DNA of 64,000 bases from Pyronema omphalodes. Taxonomy: Eukaryota; Ascomycota; Pezizomycetes; Pezizales; Pyronemataceae. Both the position numbers and the translations under genes were made by a program. Shown here in pieces: positions 12,131-23,050 of this stretch; position 1 is the first letter of the stretch, and each line of letters opens with the position of its first letter. The notes below the pieces were generated by a model that did not search any database, was not told the DNA's origin, and saw nothing but the letters and a program-made list of their open reading frames with translations. The stretch covers positions 248,001 to 312,000 of the forward strand of contig JAJJXM010000048.1 of assembly GCA_024516155.1 (NCBI GenBank). Direction: 5' to 3'.

Positions 12131-12798
12131 ATGGCGACCACACCTTCTTTCAACGAAAAAGAAACGAACCTCACACACGCCGAGATATGGGACGACTCAT
12201 CACTGGTTGAAGCTTGGGATGACGCGCTGAAAGAATACAAAGTATGACCAATCCACGAAGCTCGGCATTACTTGGAGGGAGCTTCAGAGCAAACCTGACC
12301 TGGTGGACCTAGAAATATCACAGCATCGCCGCAAAAGGAGAGGATCCGGAAGCAGTTATTCAGACAACAGAAAATGGAGTTGTAGCTACGGCGGATCAAC
12401 CGACTGAAGTGGAGATCGGGGATGCTCCTGCGGTGAGGGCTGCTGAGCCAGTCATGGAGGATGACAGCACACACAAAGCCGTGCTAGAGGTCGAAATCGA
12501 GAATGTAAAGGCTACCGATATACCTTCAGTACAGACTCCACAGATGCCAAACCCCCAACAAGCACAAGTCGAGATGCCACCGTTTCCGTTCACACAGCCT
12601 CACCCAGCAGGACCCGCAGCAGGTTTTGCAATAGGTGGAAGTAAGTTCTGTTGTCGCAATCGTCTTGGGATGTGTTTGAGTAGTCACTAATCTTTTGTAG
12701 ACGACGATGCTATGCGAAATCTCATGATGGCATGGTACTGGGCGGGGTACTACACCGGGCTTCAGGAAGGTCAGCAGAAGGCACAGCAAAAACTTTAA
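12131..12798 (+). CDS. smn1: Survival motor neuron (SMN) homologue
   Basis: Three exons: 12131-12241, 12313-12640 and 12701-12798; 178 residues. The N-terminus carries the Gemin2-binding helix pattern 'AEIWDDSSLVEAWDDALKEY' continuing across intron 1 into 'KYHSIAAKGE'. The C-terminus, after intron 2 (donor GTAAGT, acceptor TTTGTAG, split Asn codon), is a textbook YG box: 'LMMAWYWAGYYTGLQEG'. The middle is acidic, Pro/Gln-rich and disordered, with no Tudor domain, as in fission yeast Smn1/Yab8. SMN oligomerises through the YG box and assembles Sm rings on spliceosomal snRNAs in the cytoplasm. Both diagnostic ends are present and the length fits fungal SMN, so the call is strong despite little sequence between them. 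Confidence 0.93.
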
Positions 12799-13790
12799 TA
12801 GCACCAGCAACACGTGTGAGAGCAGCTCGAAACGCTAGGAAGTTCGACGAAGGATGAAAAGAAATGACGCTGGGATATGTAGTGGAGGTCATTAAGTATG
12901 AAACGACACGTCCAGGGAGATATCCTTCGATATACTGGGATCCAAAATCTAATGGTGAGGATATCGTCCTTATTTTTACTGCAGTATTTTCATTTTTAGG
13001 TATAGTAATTGATAATTGACACGATAAACAAATGTAGAACACGCGATTTCTTCGCTTTCGCTAAGGCAGGTGACAGGCGGTAAAATGTACCAGGATCGTT
13101 GTGACGAATTGGAAACTTGGGGTACATATCCGTAACCCTAGAAGCAAGCCTGGTATTCCGTTGCTGTATGTACCTGAACGTTTATTACGTAGTTCTATCG
13201 AAGATAACCGATGTAAGGCCAAGTAGGGATGCGTTTCTGCTGCTTTGCCATGAAACATATCAAACACCAACCAGGCTCATGATACATCACCAGAAAAGCT
13301 GGCACGTTATGATACCGCAGAAGTATCCGCTACCAGCAATGCTTTTGAATTCGCCTACCAGAAAAGTAAATAGCACATCCTACATGACCAATCCCTATTC
13401 TTCTTTCATTGCAAATTCATAAGCCGGGGTACGAGTCACTATCCCGGATTGGCTATGTTACCACACAATCTGTAACCTTTGCTACACCCTAGGACCGTGT
13501 ATGCAACAGCCTATCCACAGAAAAAGCTGGTCGGAATGTTTGAATATAAACATACGCTCGTCCCAGACTTCAAGTTTCTTATTTACCTTGCTCCATACCA
13601 CCCAACCCCACCCTTTTCTTTTTCATCAAGTCAGGGACTTTGATACATTTACTTCTTACTTCGTTGACGAACATACCATTAATTAATTACAATTGTTTTT
13701 CGTTCCCTCTCCTATTACCCTCCATCGCTGAGCGGTGCTTCTCCTTTACGAACCCAGATATACTTTAGCAGTACCACAACAGCCTCCAAA
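12799..13790. other. Spacer
   Basis: No supported gene. A CT-rich stretch before 13790 is likely the promoter/leader of the cupredoxin gene. Confidence 0.45.
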
Positions 13791-14919
13791 ATGAAGTTCT
13801 TCACCGCCCTTATCCTCTCAGCCTATACCGCTAGCACAGTCTTAGCTACAAATCACATGGCATACGTGATGCCCGCACAGATGCCCTCCGAACAGCTATC
13901 GTCAGGCCCCGGATCAATGATGGATGCAATGCCCAATGAAGGCATGGTCCCCATATCACCCCTACCCGCAGAAATTCCAGCCAACATGCCCGCCGCAGAG
14001 CTGCCAGCAGCTGAAATGCCCTCCGTGTCAATGGTTGAAACAACTGCGGTAATGATGCATACCGCCGTTACGACCATGATGCACCAGGGCCAGAAGACGA
14101 CCATAGCAGCTCCAGTGCAGCATCAAGTCACCGCTATGCCGACGCATGTTATGATGCCCGCTGCCTCTGCAGGTGTTGGTGGTGAAGCTGCCACTGGGGG
14201 AGCAGTTGCTGGAGCAGCTGGAAAGACACACACTGTCATCGTAGGAGGGGCCGGGCTTGCATTTAACCCAACAGAAGTCACAGCAGCAATAGGAGACAAA
14301 GTGAAGTTCATCATGATGGCGAAGAATCATACGGTTACTCAGAGTAGTTTTGCGAAGCCTTGTGTGAAACTTGCCACTGGAATGGATTCAGGTTTCCTGC
14401 CGAATAGTGGAAATGATACGGCTACTGCACCGACTTTTGAGGTGACTGTGGATACAACTGACGCAACATGTAAGGAGCACCTTATCTCTCCTTATCGGTG
14501 TTGATGGTTGCTAATTGCTGTGATGATTAGGGTGGTACTGTAAACAAAAAGCGCCCAAACCTCACTGTGGGTCCGGTATGGTTTTTGCCATTAACCCCAC
14601 CGCCGAAAAAAGTTTTTCTAGCTTCCAAATGATGGCCATTGCCCAGAATGGTACAGCCGCCGGAGGGTCTACAGTTGCGCCTCCTGCAGCCGGGGCTACA
14701 CTTTCTGTTGACAATGGTGCGGCACCACCGGCGTCGACAACGGCAGCGCTTGCAGTGGCACCCCCAGCTGCGACAATGATTGCGCCGGGTTGGAATAATC
14801 AGGGAAATCCAGGTGCTTGTAGCTGCGCGTGCTTTTGTGGGCAGGCTGCGTTTCCTCGGGGTGATGGGATTGGAAGCTTTGGAGGGTTGAGTGGGAGCTT
14901 ACCAGCGCCTTGGGGTTAG
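13791..14919 (+). CDS. Secreted cupredoxin-domain (blue copper-like) protein
   Basis: Two exons, 13791-14469 and 14531-14919; 355 residues. A signal peptide (MKFFTALILSAYTASTVLA) is followed by a Met/Pro/Ala-rich low-complexity segment to about residue 145. The cupredoxin domain spans about 146-262: 'HTVIVGG..LAFNPTEVTAAIGDKV', 'KNHTVTQSSF', and after the intron 'YCKQK...HCGSGM'. The expected type I copper ligands are H180, C230, H238 and M243; the intron splits the first Trp of the WWYC motif. A Ser/Ala/Pro linker follows, then a short Cys cluster and a Gly-rich end. The family is common among extracellular or wall-associated proteins of filamentous fungi. The N-terminal Met-rich stretch may also bind copper (inference). 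Physiological role unknown. Confidence 0.9.
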
Positions 14920-15742
14920 GTAGTGATCAGAGAGATGTGAGATGTATAAAGAGACTTAAGTATGGTTCTTTCTTATGCTTTTATTTGTATTTTATTAGGA
15001 GGGAATTGAGATTTGACAGTTGATGTTTATATGATATGTCCCCACAATGCACATTTGATTGAATTAAGAGGTTATTTGTCTTACAATAAGAGTGATATAG
15101 TAAGAACAAACTGTTTGTAATATTTAACATCGATGTTTGATGTAGTGATGAGTTGACTTGCCGGAATTCGTTGGTGGAAAGCTGCATAGGTAGAGAGATG
15201 ACAGCAGAGTGGTGTGTTTAGGGGATTGGTGGCCCGTGTTCGACAATGCTGTAAAAGAAAATTGTGATGTAAGAGGGGAAGACGTCGACAGCCTCTCTTT
15301 TCCACCTCCCACATTTACCACGCAAGCTTATGTGTGAATGTGGTATGTGCAAGCGTGTATATAAACTATCATGAAGACTTGTCCCACGGGCTCACACTTT
15401 CGAAGGCTGACCATGGGTGCCGACCAGTCGTCATCACGTATTATCACTAAAGCCTTTTATTTCAAATTGCGCATCACATGATTACGGGTTAGGGCTCTAT
15501 TGAAGAGTTATGTTACCAGAAGCCAAGTAAATTTGCAAAAAAACGTTGAAAATACAGAATACAGATATCATAGGAAACCAGATGTTATAAAGAAAAAGAT
15601 ATCCCCCTTGCCAATCATGCCGAAATCCGTTTCTGCGTGGTGTCCAGTTATCAAATTGTTTAATCTCAGCCACTCATCACGTTTCAGGATACCAGTCGCT
15701 ATCGTTCCTTTTACCAAGACTGGATATTGTTAGCAGAGTATT
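14920..15742. other. Spacer
   Basis: AT-rich after 14940. Short minus-strand frames near 15080-15320 are not supported by start context or similarity. Confidence 0.45.
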
Positions 15743-16861
15743 TTAATAGTACTCCGAATCTGCGAGAAAGTTGTATTGTTCAATATCCTCCAAGTTATAG
15801 GCAGTCTGTAGGATATGCTGCTCTTCTTCTTCGTCCTGAGTAATGCCGGTGTCTTTCTCATCCTCAGTAATTCCAGCGTCTTCTTCAGTTTCACCAGGAG
15901 CCACAGCCGGCTCCTGATCGATTTTCGGTAAAAGACCCTTAGAGACAAGATAGCTCGTGACGGTGCCATCAGACTCAGTATCAGACTGATCCTCCTCTTC
16001 TGTCTCATCCGGATCTACGGTTGGCGTAGCAGTTTTCTCCTGGGGAAGAGGCTCCTTGGAGGGAGAAGATATATGCTCCGATTCGGCATCCAATTTCTCT
16101 GAATCTTCGTCATCAGGATTCCAAAGATCTAGACTAAAAGTGATTTTATTGATTGGACGCGGGGTCGCCGCTTTATTATGCTCGTCTTCAAGACCATAAT
16201 GAGGAGGGGGGGAAGTCGTCATCCAGGGGCATCCAGAGTCACTATCGGAATCTTTTCCCCCTTTTTCATCAGGATCACAGATTTCGTTGATTTTGGTCGA
16301 CATGGAAGGCTCGGTTTTGGTAGAGTCGATCATTGCGGCCTTGTTTTTCGGAGAAAGAGGATTCGTAGTTGTAGGATTAACTATGTCGACCCTATTCCCT
16401 TCTGAACGGTTATTAGGTTCTTCTGTATTGATAGTATTCACTCCAGTCTCCTCTTCTGGAATTTCATCCAAGCTTGTCGGTAGCTTGTGAATTTTTCCCC
16501 GCGGGTTTTTTGGTGTCCGATGGCCCGAGTTTCTACCATATGGCATCAACATATTGTTGAAATTTTTGTAAGGGTCCCATCTACTATCGTACTGTTTCTT
16601 TTGGGTTCTCAGAACACCCTTCGAATTGATGGATGTGTTTTGAGATTTGGTGTCTGCATCGCCACCCGAAACATTGTCTTTGCTTGACATTTTATTGAAA
16701 AGTGTTGGTGAGGACTTTGCCGATCGACGAGAACGTATAGGGCTGGGCTTAGCTTTGTCGATGGGTCTGGAGAAAGGACTCGTGGGGATTTCTTCGTATG
16801 GATCAAATTCCTGATTGCGTTTGACGGATTTCGCCGGAGGATTTATACAGTCTCGAAAATC
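15743..16861 (-). CDS. Uncharacterised acidic disordered protein (5' exon unresolved)
   Basis: A 373-codon open stretch from a good acceptor (ACTCTCAG, exon start 16861) to TAA 15743. The frame opens 10 codons further upstream without an ATG, so either an upstream exon supplies the start or translation begins at the first internal ATG, 16687 (MSSKDN). The first part is basic (Arg/Lys/Ser/Pro-rich). The rest is strongly acidic, with Asp/Glu/Ser/Thr runs and repeated phrases such as 'DEKDTGITQDEEEE', and ends 'LADSEYY'. I see no domain, signal peptide or membrane span. Such a profile suits a disordered nuclear or cytoplasmic protein, but this is inference. It lies head to tail with the next gene on the same strand. 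Confidence 0.6.
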   Translation of the reverse strand, partial: DFRDCINPPAKSVKRNQEFDPYEEIPTSPFSRPIDKAKPSPIRSRRSAKSSPTLFNKMSSKDNVSGGDADTKSQNTSINSKGVLRTQKKQYDSRWDPYKNFNNMLMPYGRNSGHRTPKNPRGKIHKLPTSLDEIPEEETGVNTINTEEPNNRSEGNRVDIVNPTTTNPLSPKNKAAMIDSTKTEPSMSTKINEICDPDEKGGKDSDSDSGCPWMTTSPPPHYGLEDEHNKAATPRPINKITFSLDLWNPDDEDSEKLDAESEHISSPSKEPLPQEKTATPTVDPDETEEEDQSDTESDGTVTSYLVSKGLLPKIDQEPAVAPGETEEDAGITEDEKDTGITQDEEEEQHILQTAYNLEDIEQYNFLADSEYY

Positions 16862-17031
16862 CTGAGAGTGTGTTAGAGAGAACTGGTGCAATTAATTCAT
16901 GATTCAGATAGAGAAGGTATTGGGAAATGGTAGAGGTATTGGAACTTATTAAAAAGTGAAAGCTTTAACAGTAAAGTGAGTTCATGATGCATCACTCCAG
17001 GTCATCGCTTCCGAGTGTCGAAATTTGAGGG

Positions 17032-17505
17032 TTAATATTTTTTTGAGGAAAATATTGGACAGGGGGGTTGTACTTTTGCAGTCTCACCATGAGCCATTGT
17101 GGCCCGGCAATACTTGCAGAAATTCTTCTTCACCCTATGACGTGAGGACCAAAAATATTTTAGTTGTCCTCGACGTTTACATCGGAAGCATTCAAAGTAA
17201 TCTTCCGTGCGTCCCGGAATCTTGATAATAGATCCCATTGGTGATATCGGTGCTGGTAAGGTCGGTGCTGGTAAGGTCGGTGCTGGTAAGGTCGGTGCTG
17301 GTAAGGTCGGTGCTGGTAAGGTCGGTGCTGGTAAGGTCGGTGCTGGTAACATCGGTGCTGGTAACATCGGTGCTGGAAATTTGTTTATTGGTGTCCAAGA
17401 CATTGGATTTCGTATTTGTAGGAAGTACGAAGTAGGTGGTTGCCGTGGATAAATTTGTGAGGGCTTGGGTAGGAGGAATGATGGGAAAGAGTGGCCTGTG
17501 AGCAT
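17032..17505 (-). CDS. Uncharacterised protein with PAPTL repeats and a CxxC...CxxC knuckle
   Basis: From the first ATG of the frame (17505), 157 residues; the frame is open further upstream but without ATG, so an earlier exon is possible. The centre is nine tandem five-residue units (PAPML, PAPTL) encoded by a 15-bp minisatellite. The C-terminal third contains 'ECFRCKRRGQLKYFW', 'RHRVKKNF' and 'CKYCRATM', two CxxC pairs about 20 residues apart within a basic segment, likely a zinc knuckle. It faintly recalls the Stc1-type CxxC...CxxC layout of RNAi-heterochromatin adaptors, but the match is too short to call. Coding status is supported by the repeat length being a multiple of three and frame-preserving. 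Confidence 0.5.
   Translation of the reverse strand: MLTGHSFPSFLLPKPSQIYPRQPPTSYFLQIRNPMSWTPINKFPAPMLPAPMLPAPTLPAPTLPAPTLPAPTLPAPTLPAPTLPAPISPMGSIIKIPGRTEDYFECFRCKRRGQLKYFWSSRHRVKKNFCKYCRATMAHGETAKVQPPCPIFSSKKY
17248..17383. repeat. 15-bp coding minisatellite, nine units
   Basis: Tandem units of GGTGCTGGTAAGGTC (plus strand), with two GGTGCTGGTAACATC variants and a final degenerate unit. It is read on the minus strand as Pro-Ala-Pro-Thr-Leu. Confidence 0.95.
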
Positions 17506-20500
17506 TTTATAGTCGAAATTTGACACATGACAGAACTGTTTAGAAGTGAATGAATCATATTGCGGCGTCACGCTTCTTTAGTTTATAATGGAACCTTAGG
17601 ATGTAATGAGTAGTGCTTAGAAGTCAACCATTATCTGTAGATGACAATGTCACAAGACCAGGAGGTTATTTTCCGGTCTTGATTGCGTCCTGAGCCCACA
17701 TTACTCGATTTAGCCAAGTTTCATCAGCACTGATCATTTGTTTGCATGACCCCTTGCTGTTCCGCACTGTTGTCCAACACTTTCCTCGGACGTCGGTACT
17801 CGTTGACTATGAAACACAGTATACCTTTCACAGCCTTCAGGCGGAGCGACGACATGGCCAGCATTACTTCGAAACTCTCTGCACTACACTCGTCAGCTTG
17901 TTGGCCAACACGCCTACACGCCTACACCTCGATCTAGTTCTGCCCAGCCTTATTCCTACTTAGCAAAACATTCTACGCACGAAGAGCTTTTGAGAAGAGT
18001 GCCCTAGTCTCTCGTCTCAATTTTAGATCAGACTGCTCCGTTCCCTTTGTTCCAAGTCGGAACAGCGAGTGAGAGCGAGACTTGGGAGCAGCATGAGCAT
18101 GGGGATCTCGAAATTTCCTGTGAGACTGGTGGGTTCATCGATTAAAAATCTTCAAATCAACCTTTCTCGGCTTATCCTCTAAAACTCTTGAAAAAGCCTT
18201 GTATGTATGTTGAGTTATACAAAATCTGCGGGTTCCAAAGATCCTTTCAATTACGAATCATCGCTTATGATGGCAGTTAACAGGTAACGATTGACATGAT
18301 TCAGAGAACATACAGTGACCAGGTGTTACTATTAACATGCTGGCTTTAGCTTACTACTCCAAAGTCGCGTTCATCATAATTTCTCATACACCGGGGATGC
18401 TGATTTCAAACCTCTACAGTGCCCCCAACACGTGACTTTATGAATCACCCTGAATCACCCGTGTGTCACAACCCCTCGCAGCGCTAGGCTTCCACGCCTT
18501 AGGGGTGGAAGTGCCCTACCCTCAGCCCTATACCGGATAATCTTTTTTTTCTTTTTTTTTATAGTAATCCTCCCCAAGTTTTCCCATTTGTACACGCGCA
18601 TATTCCGCCTGATAGTCCGCATATTCTGCACTGCACCTCGCATCTCTCGGGAATTTATTCTGCAAATTACCTAAGGCCACCGTTAACCTTAATGTTGTTA
18701 AAGTTTATACACAGCAGCCATTTATTACATACCGGGGAAGCTTTGGGCAGCTAGGGTTACGCTTAATATAAGTATGGCTTTACGAGATTTCGGTAATTGG
18801 AGAATCTATGGATTGGCCGGCGCTGCGGTGCACAAGCAATTTATTCGATACGGACCCCATAGACAGCGGGCAACACAAAGATACTGTATTTATATGAGCT
18901 GGTAACCCGGGTCTTGCGGTTGTGTCTAGAATTACTAGTTACAGCCGAGGATGGGACATTTGGTTCCGAAATATCATTTTTTGTGGAGAATAATCAAGAG
19001 GTGAGGAAACGGAATGTGATGGAGCTTGATTCTGTATCCGAGAACCAGAGGCCCGAAGGAATGGATGATGGTGTTGCAGTTCGGTAAGTGGATTAGACAA
19101 TTTCTGCAGTTACATAATGATTGGTAAATGACGATAATGGCTCGCATAAACTTACTAGGAGTCAGTTTCTCTTCAAGACCGGCGAGATTTCCAAACTTCA
19201 GCGCATCTCCAAACCACAGCCATGGAATATGTATGTACCACGAAAATGTAGGTTTCATGCGATCTACTCCGGGTATATCTACCCAAATTACACCGCCGAG
19301 GTTCATCTATGTTGAAAAAACCTTCCTTTATCGATAACATCCGCATATGCACCCCATCAAACACGTTTACCCCGCACCCACGAGCCAAACGGTCGGTACT
19401 ACCGATGATCCGAGCGGTACATGCAAAAGTCAATAATATATTTCAATACCACTGGAAGCATGGAGTGCGTACCTGACGCAGGTCATGAACCCAAAAATTA
19501 GATTGTGCTCAATAGCTACAGGTGTAGCTATCACATCACATTTATCTTCCCAACTTCTGATTTACGTGTTGTTCTGCAAATATGGTCACAACTACATAGA
19601 ATCATTCGATACAGGCAGCCAAACTACATACGCTCATAAACCGGTGCTCCAATGCCGGGAATTTCTCTTATCGTTATCGCCCTAGCATGATGATCAGGCG
19701 GTACGATTACCCCACACCCAAGAATCCCAAGTTCCAAACCACCGGTGTCACCCATCAAAACAGCTCTTGAATATACCAAAAATAGACTTTACCAAAGGCC
19801 ACCGGGTTAACCACCACAGGTTTTTGGTATATCCGAAACTCCGGGCCTTCTAAACTCCCTCAAAATGCGCCACAGTCGTAATGCTTTTCCCAAGCTTCGA
19901 CCCAGATACTTATTCCGCTGGTATCGCATCAAGCCGTCAAGGCCGTCACAGATATAGAGTCGGATTCTGACTTCCGAGATTATCGATACCACCCGCCTCT
20001 ACCCCACCATGAGCGGTGCCAGAGGTAAATTTACCCCACCCCATACGGCAACCAAGTCGCCGAACATGATCATCTAACGATACCAACGGCTGATACGGCT
20101 CCACAGCCGCTGTGCCGCTGTGTGCCGCTTTGTGCCACTAGTTTTGTAACCAGTCGAGCTGAGATAATTGGTGGATATTGATACCCGAAGTTCTGGTGAT
20201 ACTTGGCATTACTTTCCGTGTAAAAATGGTGCTGGGTGTACAGACATATATCCGAACACCTAGACTTCATCATACGACATGCGGCATATGTATGTACCAT
20301 AAACGCCCCCAAGACCCAGGTACCCAAACATCGATGTATGTAAACGGCGATTTTCAGGTTAGAATGCGTCCCATATGCACTAAGGCTGGTTGCCGGCAAG
20401 AATGTCTAAGCCTCAAATCTAGGTGTCTGTAAAGATTCAAAGGCTTGAGCTACTAGCTAAACGAGCCTCTAATAGCCGCGTAAGAAAGACTAGGAATGAG

Positions 20501-22473
20501 TGACGGGTAGGGATGGAAGCAACGACCCTCAAGGAGGAGCGTTAAGCTTCCATCTTCAAGACTTTTATGCTAACTTCTGGTGACTGATGGGTAGCAGGGT
20601 TTAATTATCTCTAGAGAACATGATTATTTCTCGCCAAGCAGAGTCCATCTATGAATTAGCCATACAGTTTAGGAGGAATGTTCTATATATAGCAATGCTT
20701 GAATTTCTAGAAGCTTCAGATACCACTAGAAGCATCCACATCACCTGATACCAAGGTATTAAACGAACCTTCGAAACTGACTTAACCCATTTCACTAGCC
20801 ATATAATCCTCGCACAGAAGTACAAAGTACGGCCACTCCGTACAAACCATAGCCCTTAGTAAATCATAGACCCTTGGCAATCCCTAACAAACCTCTAGAG
20901 ATAAATCCGACGTACTCCCCGAAGTCCAGGATCCGAAATATCCAAATACCCTACTGTACAAACTTTGTATCTATAATGGCTTAGATATGGCGTATATACA
21001 GCTCGAATAGATTCAACATAGCGTTGCTAGCATACTCTTCATATGAGCTATGGTAGACATAAACCATCTAACTTGGAAAATTCATACCTCTTCCATCCTC
21101 TGCTAGTCGCTTCTGAGCATCTTTTTTTCGTTACGCACGACTGACATAGAAATTCCCAGATTAATGAGAAAGAATTACTCATCGGAGAAGAGTGAATTTA
21201 CGAGAATAAAGGAGTCTACGAGAAGGGGGGAATCCCTGACAAGGAATCAATGTATGATAGCAAGAAATCTACTAAAAAATCACACACCAGAAGGAGAAAT
21301 TTATCTACAGATTTACCACAATCAATGGCTAGCCAAACCAGTATAAACAAAAATATAGCCACAATACAAAAACATCATAATAACACTCTAGATTTCCCAA
21401 GGATTCAATAACATTATGTCTATAGTTTAGCCATTAGTATACAGTAACATAGTTCAGCTACTGTGTAAAGTACAAACAGTATGTAAACCGGACATACAAT
21501 GTATACCACAGTGAATGAAACTCCATAACAAACTCTTACCAAGTCCATAAAATCTCATCTCGCCATATCGACAGGAGGCGTAGCTATTTATCTAGCTCAT
21601 TCGCATTCCGAGGTGAATCATGAGAGTTCCGTATACCTTTCAAGCCCCGGAAGTCGAGGCCGTTCATTCCATCACCACACCCAATATACCGATATCCCAA
21701 TAATTCAGTTATCCTCCAGCATAACATCCCCATCCGATGCAGTAAGCCGTATCTTTTCACCTGATATACCTGAGGCTACCCCTTCCATTATGTTCGTTAG
21801 AAAATTACCAGATCTTTTTATGATGGGCGTGGAGCTGTAATCCGTTGCCATACTTACGGTACGGTCTGTATTTCTGGACGTTGATGCCCGCCTTACCCTC
21901 TACGCCCCTCCCCTCCCCCTCCCGACTCACCCGCCTCCGATACCTATTTTCGGGGTTCCCTCATACCCATAGACCACAGTCAACAGCAACGGAAACCGCT
22001 ATATATATAAATATATCTAAAGAAAATAACAAACCCAAAAACCAAACCCATCCGACGGGTCCGGGGCCCTAAAAAATTCTAGAAGACAGATCACGAGCCG
22101 TCGGACGGGATATATGATGATGACGATGAGGATGAGGATGATGACGACGGCAGTGTGGCTTGTTCCAGTTTCCGCTACTATTCGGGTATATGAGGCTAAG
22201 TTAATCGGCTCTGTTTTTGTCCTATGAGTTTTTCCTGTAGGTTCCCGTTTGTTGTACGGGGGGTTATGTTTGCACAGTTGTTATGTTGTTGTGTCGTTGC
22301 ACTGTATGTATCATCATCCCGTGATACCCTATGCAGACGTATGCAAGCTTCAGTAAGAACGGTCCTTCGTCGGAGAACATAACTAACTCACTGTATTTCT
22401 GTGCTGGGGGTTTGTTGTGCCTCAACACCAGCTAGCATCATAGTCAGTAGTTACACGGTTCAAGTATCACGGT
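17506..22473. other. Long spacer without supported genes
   Basis: About 5 kb in which no frame exceeds about 110 codons or resembles a family. 18455-18560 has a transposon-end-like segment (see findings). 20900-21600 is AT-rich and stop-dense. 22110-22150 is a short GATGA-type microsatellite. Confidence 0.5.
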
Positions 22474-22749
22474 TCACACAACAAACGAAGTGTTTTCATG
22501 CGAGTTGGAACTCGAAAAAAAGTTTGCTTCTCCATCCTGTTCACATTCCATTGGTATGCATCCATCCTCCATAGTAATCCCGTCGCAGTTATCATCAAGA
22601 TCAAGGCAACATCTAGTAGTAAACCGCCCTATGCATCCACCTCTTCCTTCTTCATCCACAGTAATTTTACAGTTAAGATCATAAAGTATTCCACAAAAAC
22701 AATTGAAAAAAATTCGTCGCAAAAAGAAAGCCCAAATATCCAACGCCAT
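22474..22749 (-). CDS. Possible small acidic cysteine-rich protein
   Basis: ATG 22749 to TGA 22474, 91 residues, intronless. It starts with a mixed hydrophobic stretch containing two Arg (AFFLRRIFFNCFC), which is not a clean signal peptide. It continues as a strongly acidic, cysteine-rich segment ('RCCLDLDDNC', 'GCIPMEC'), with nine Cys overall. No family recognised. It stands alone between spacers, so it may be chance. Confidence 0.25.
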   Translation of the reverse strand: MALDIWAFFLRRIFFNCFCGILYDLNCKITVDEEGRGGCIGRFTTRCCLDLDDNCDGITMEDGCIPMECEQDGEANFFSSSNSHENTSFVV

Positions 22750-23050
22750 AAAAGTACGTAATTCACCCAATCCACAAATCAAGAAAACAAGAAACAACCA
22801 AACACCAAATCCGTCATAAAGAGCGTAATTCCAGAAGCCTGCAACTGCAGGTATTCGTCGGTAATCAAAAGAGTGTCATGACCGTCGTAAGATCGTAATA
22901 GCATAAAAGCACCTGGCGGTAGGTCGGTAGAGTAAAAAATATATACACCAGCCGCCGTAACGTAGTGATAGTTAAAAAGAAAACAGAAATCTCAAAGTAG
23001 TAAAGTAAAAATATACAGTTATTTTCGCAAATCACCACGAACATAAGGTA

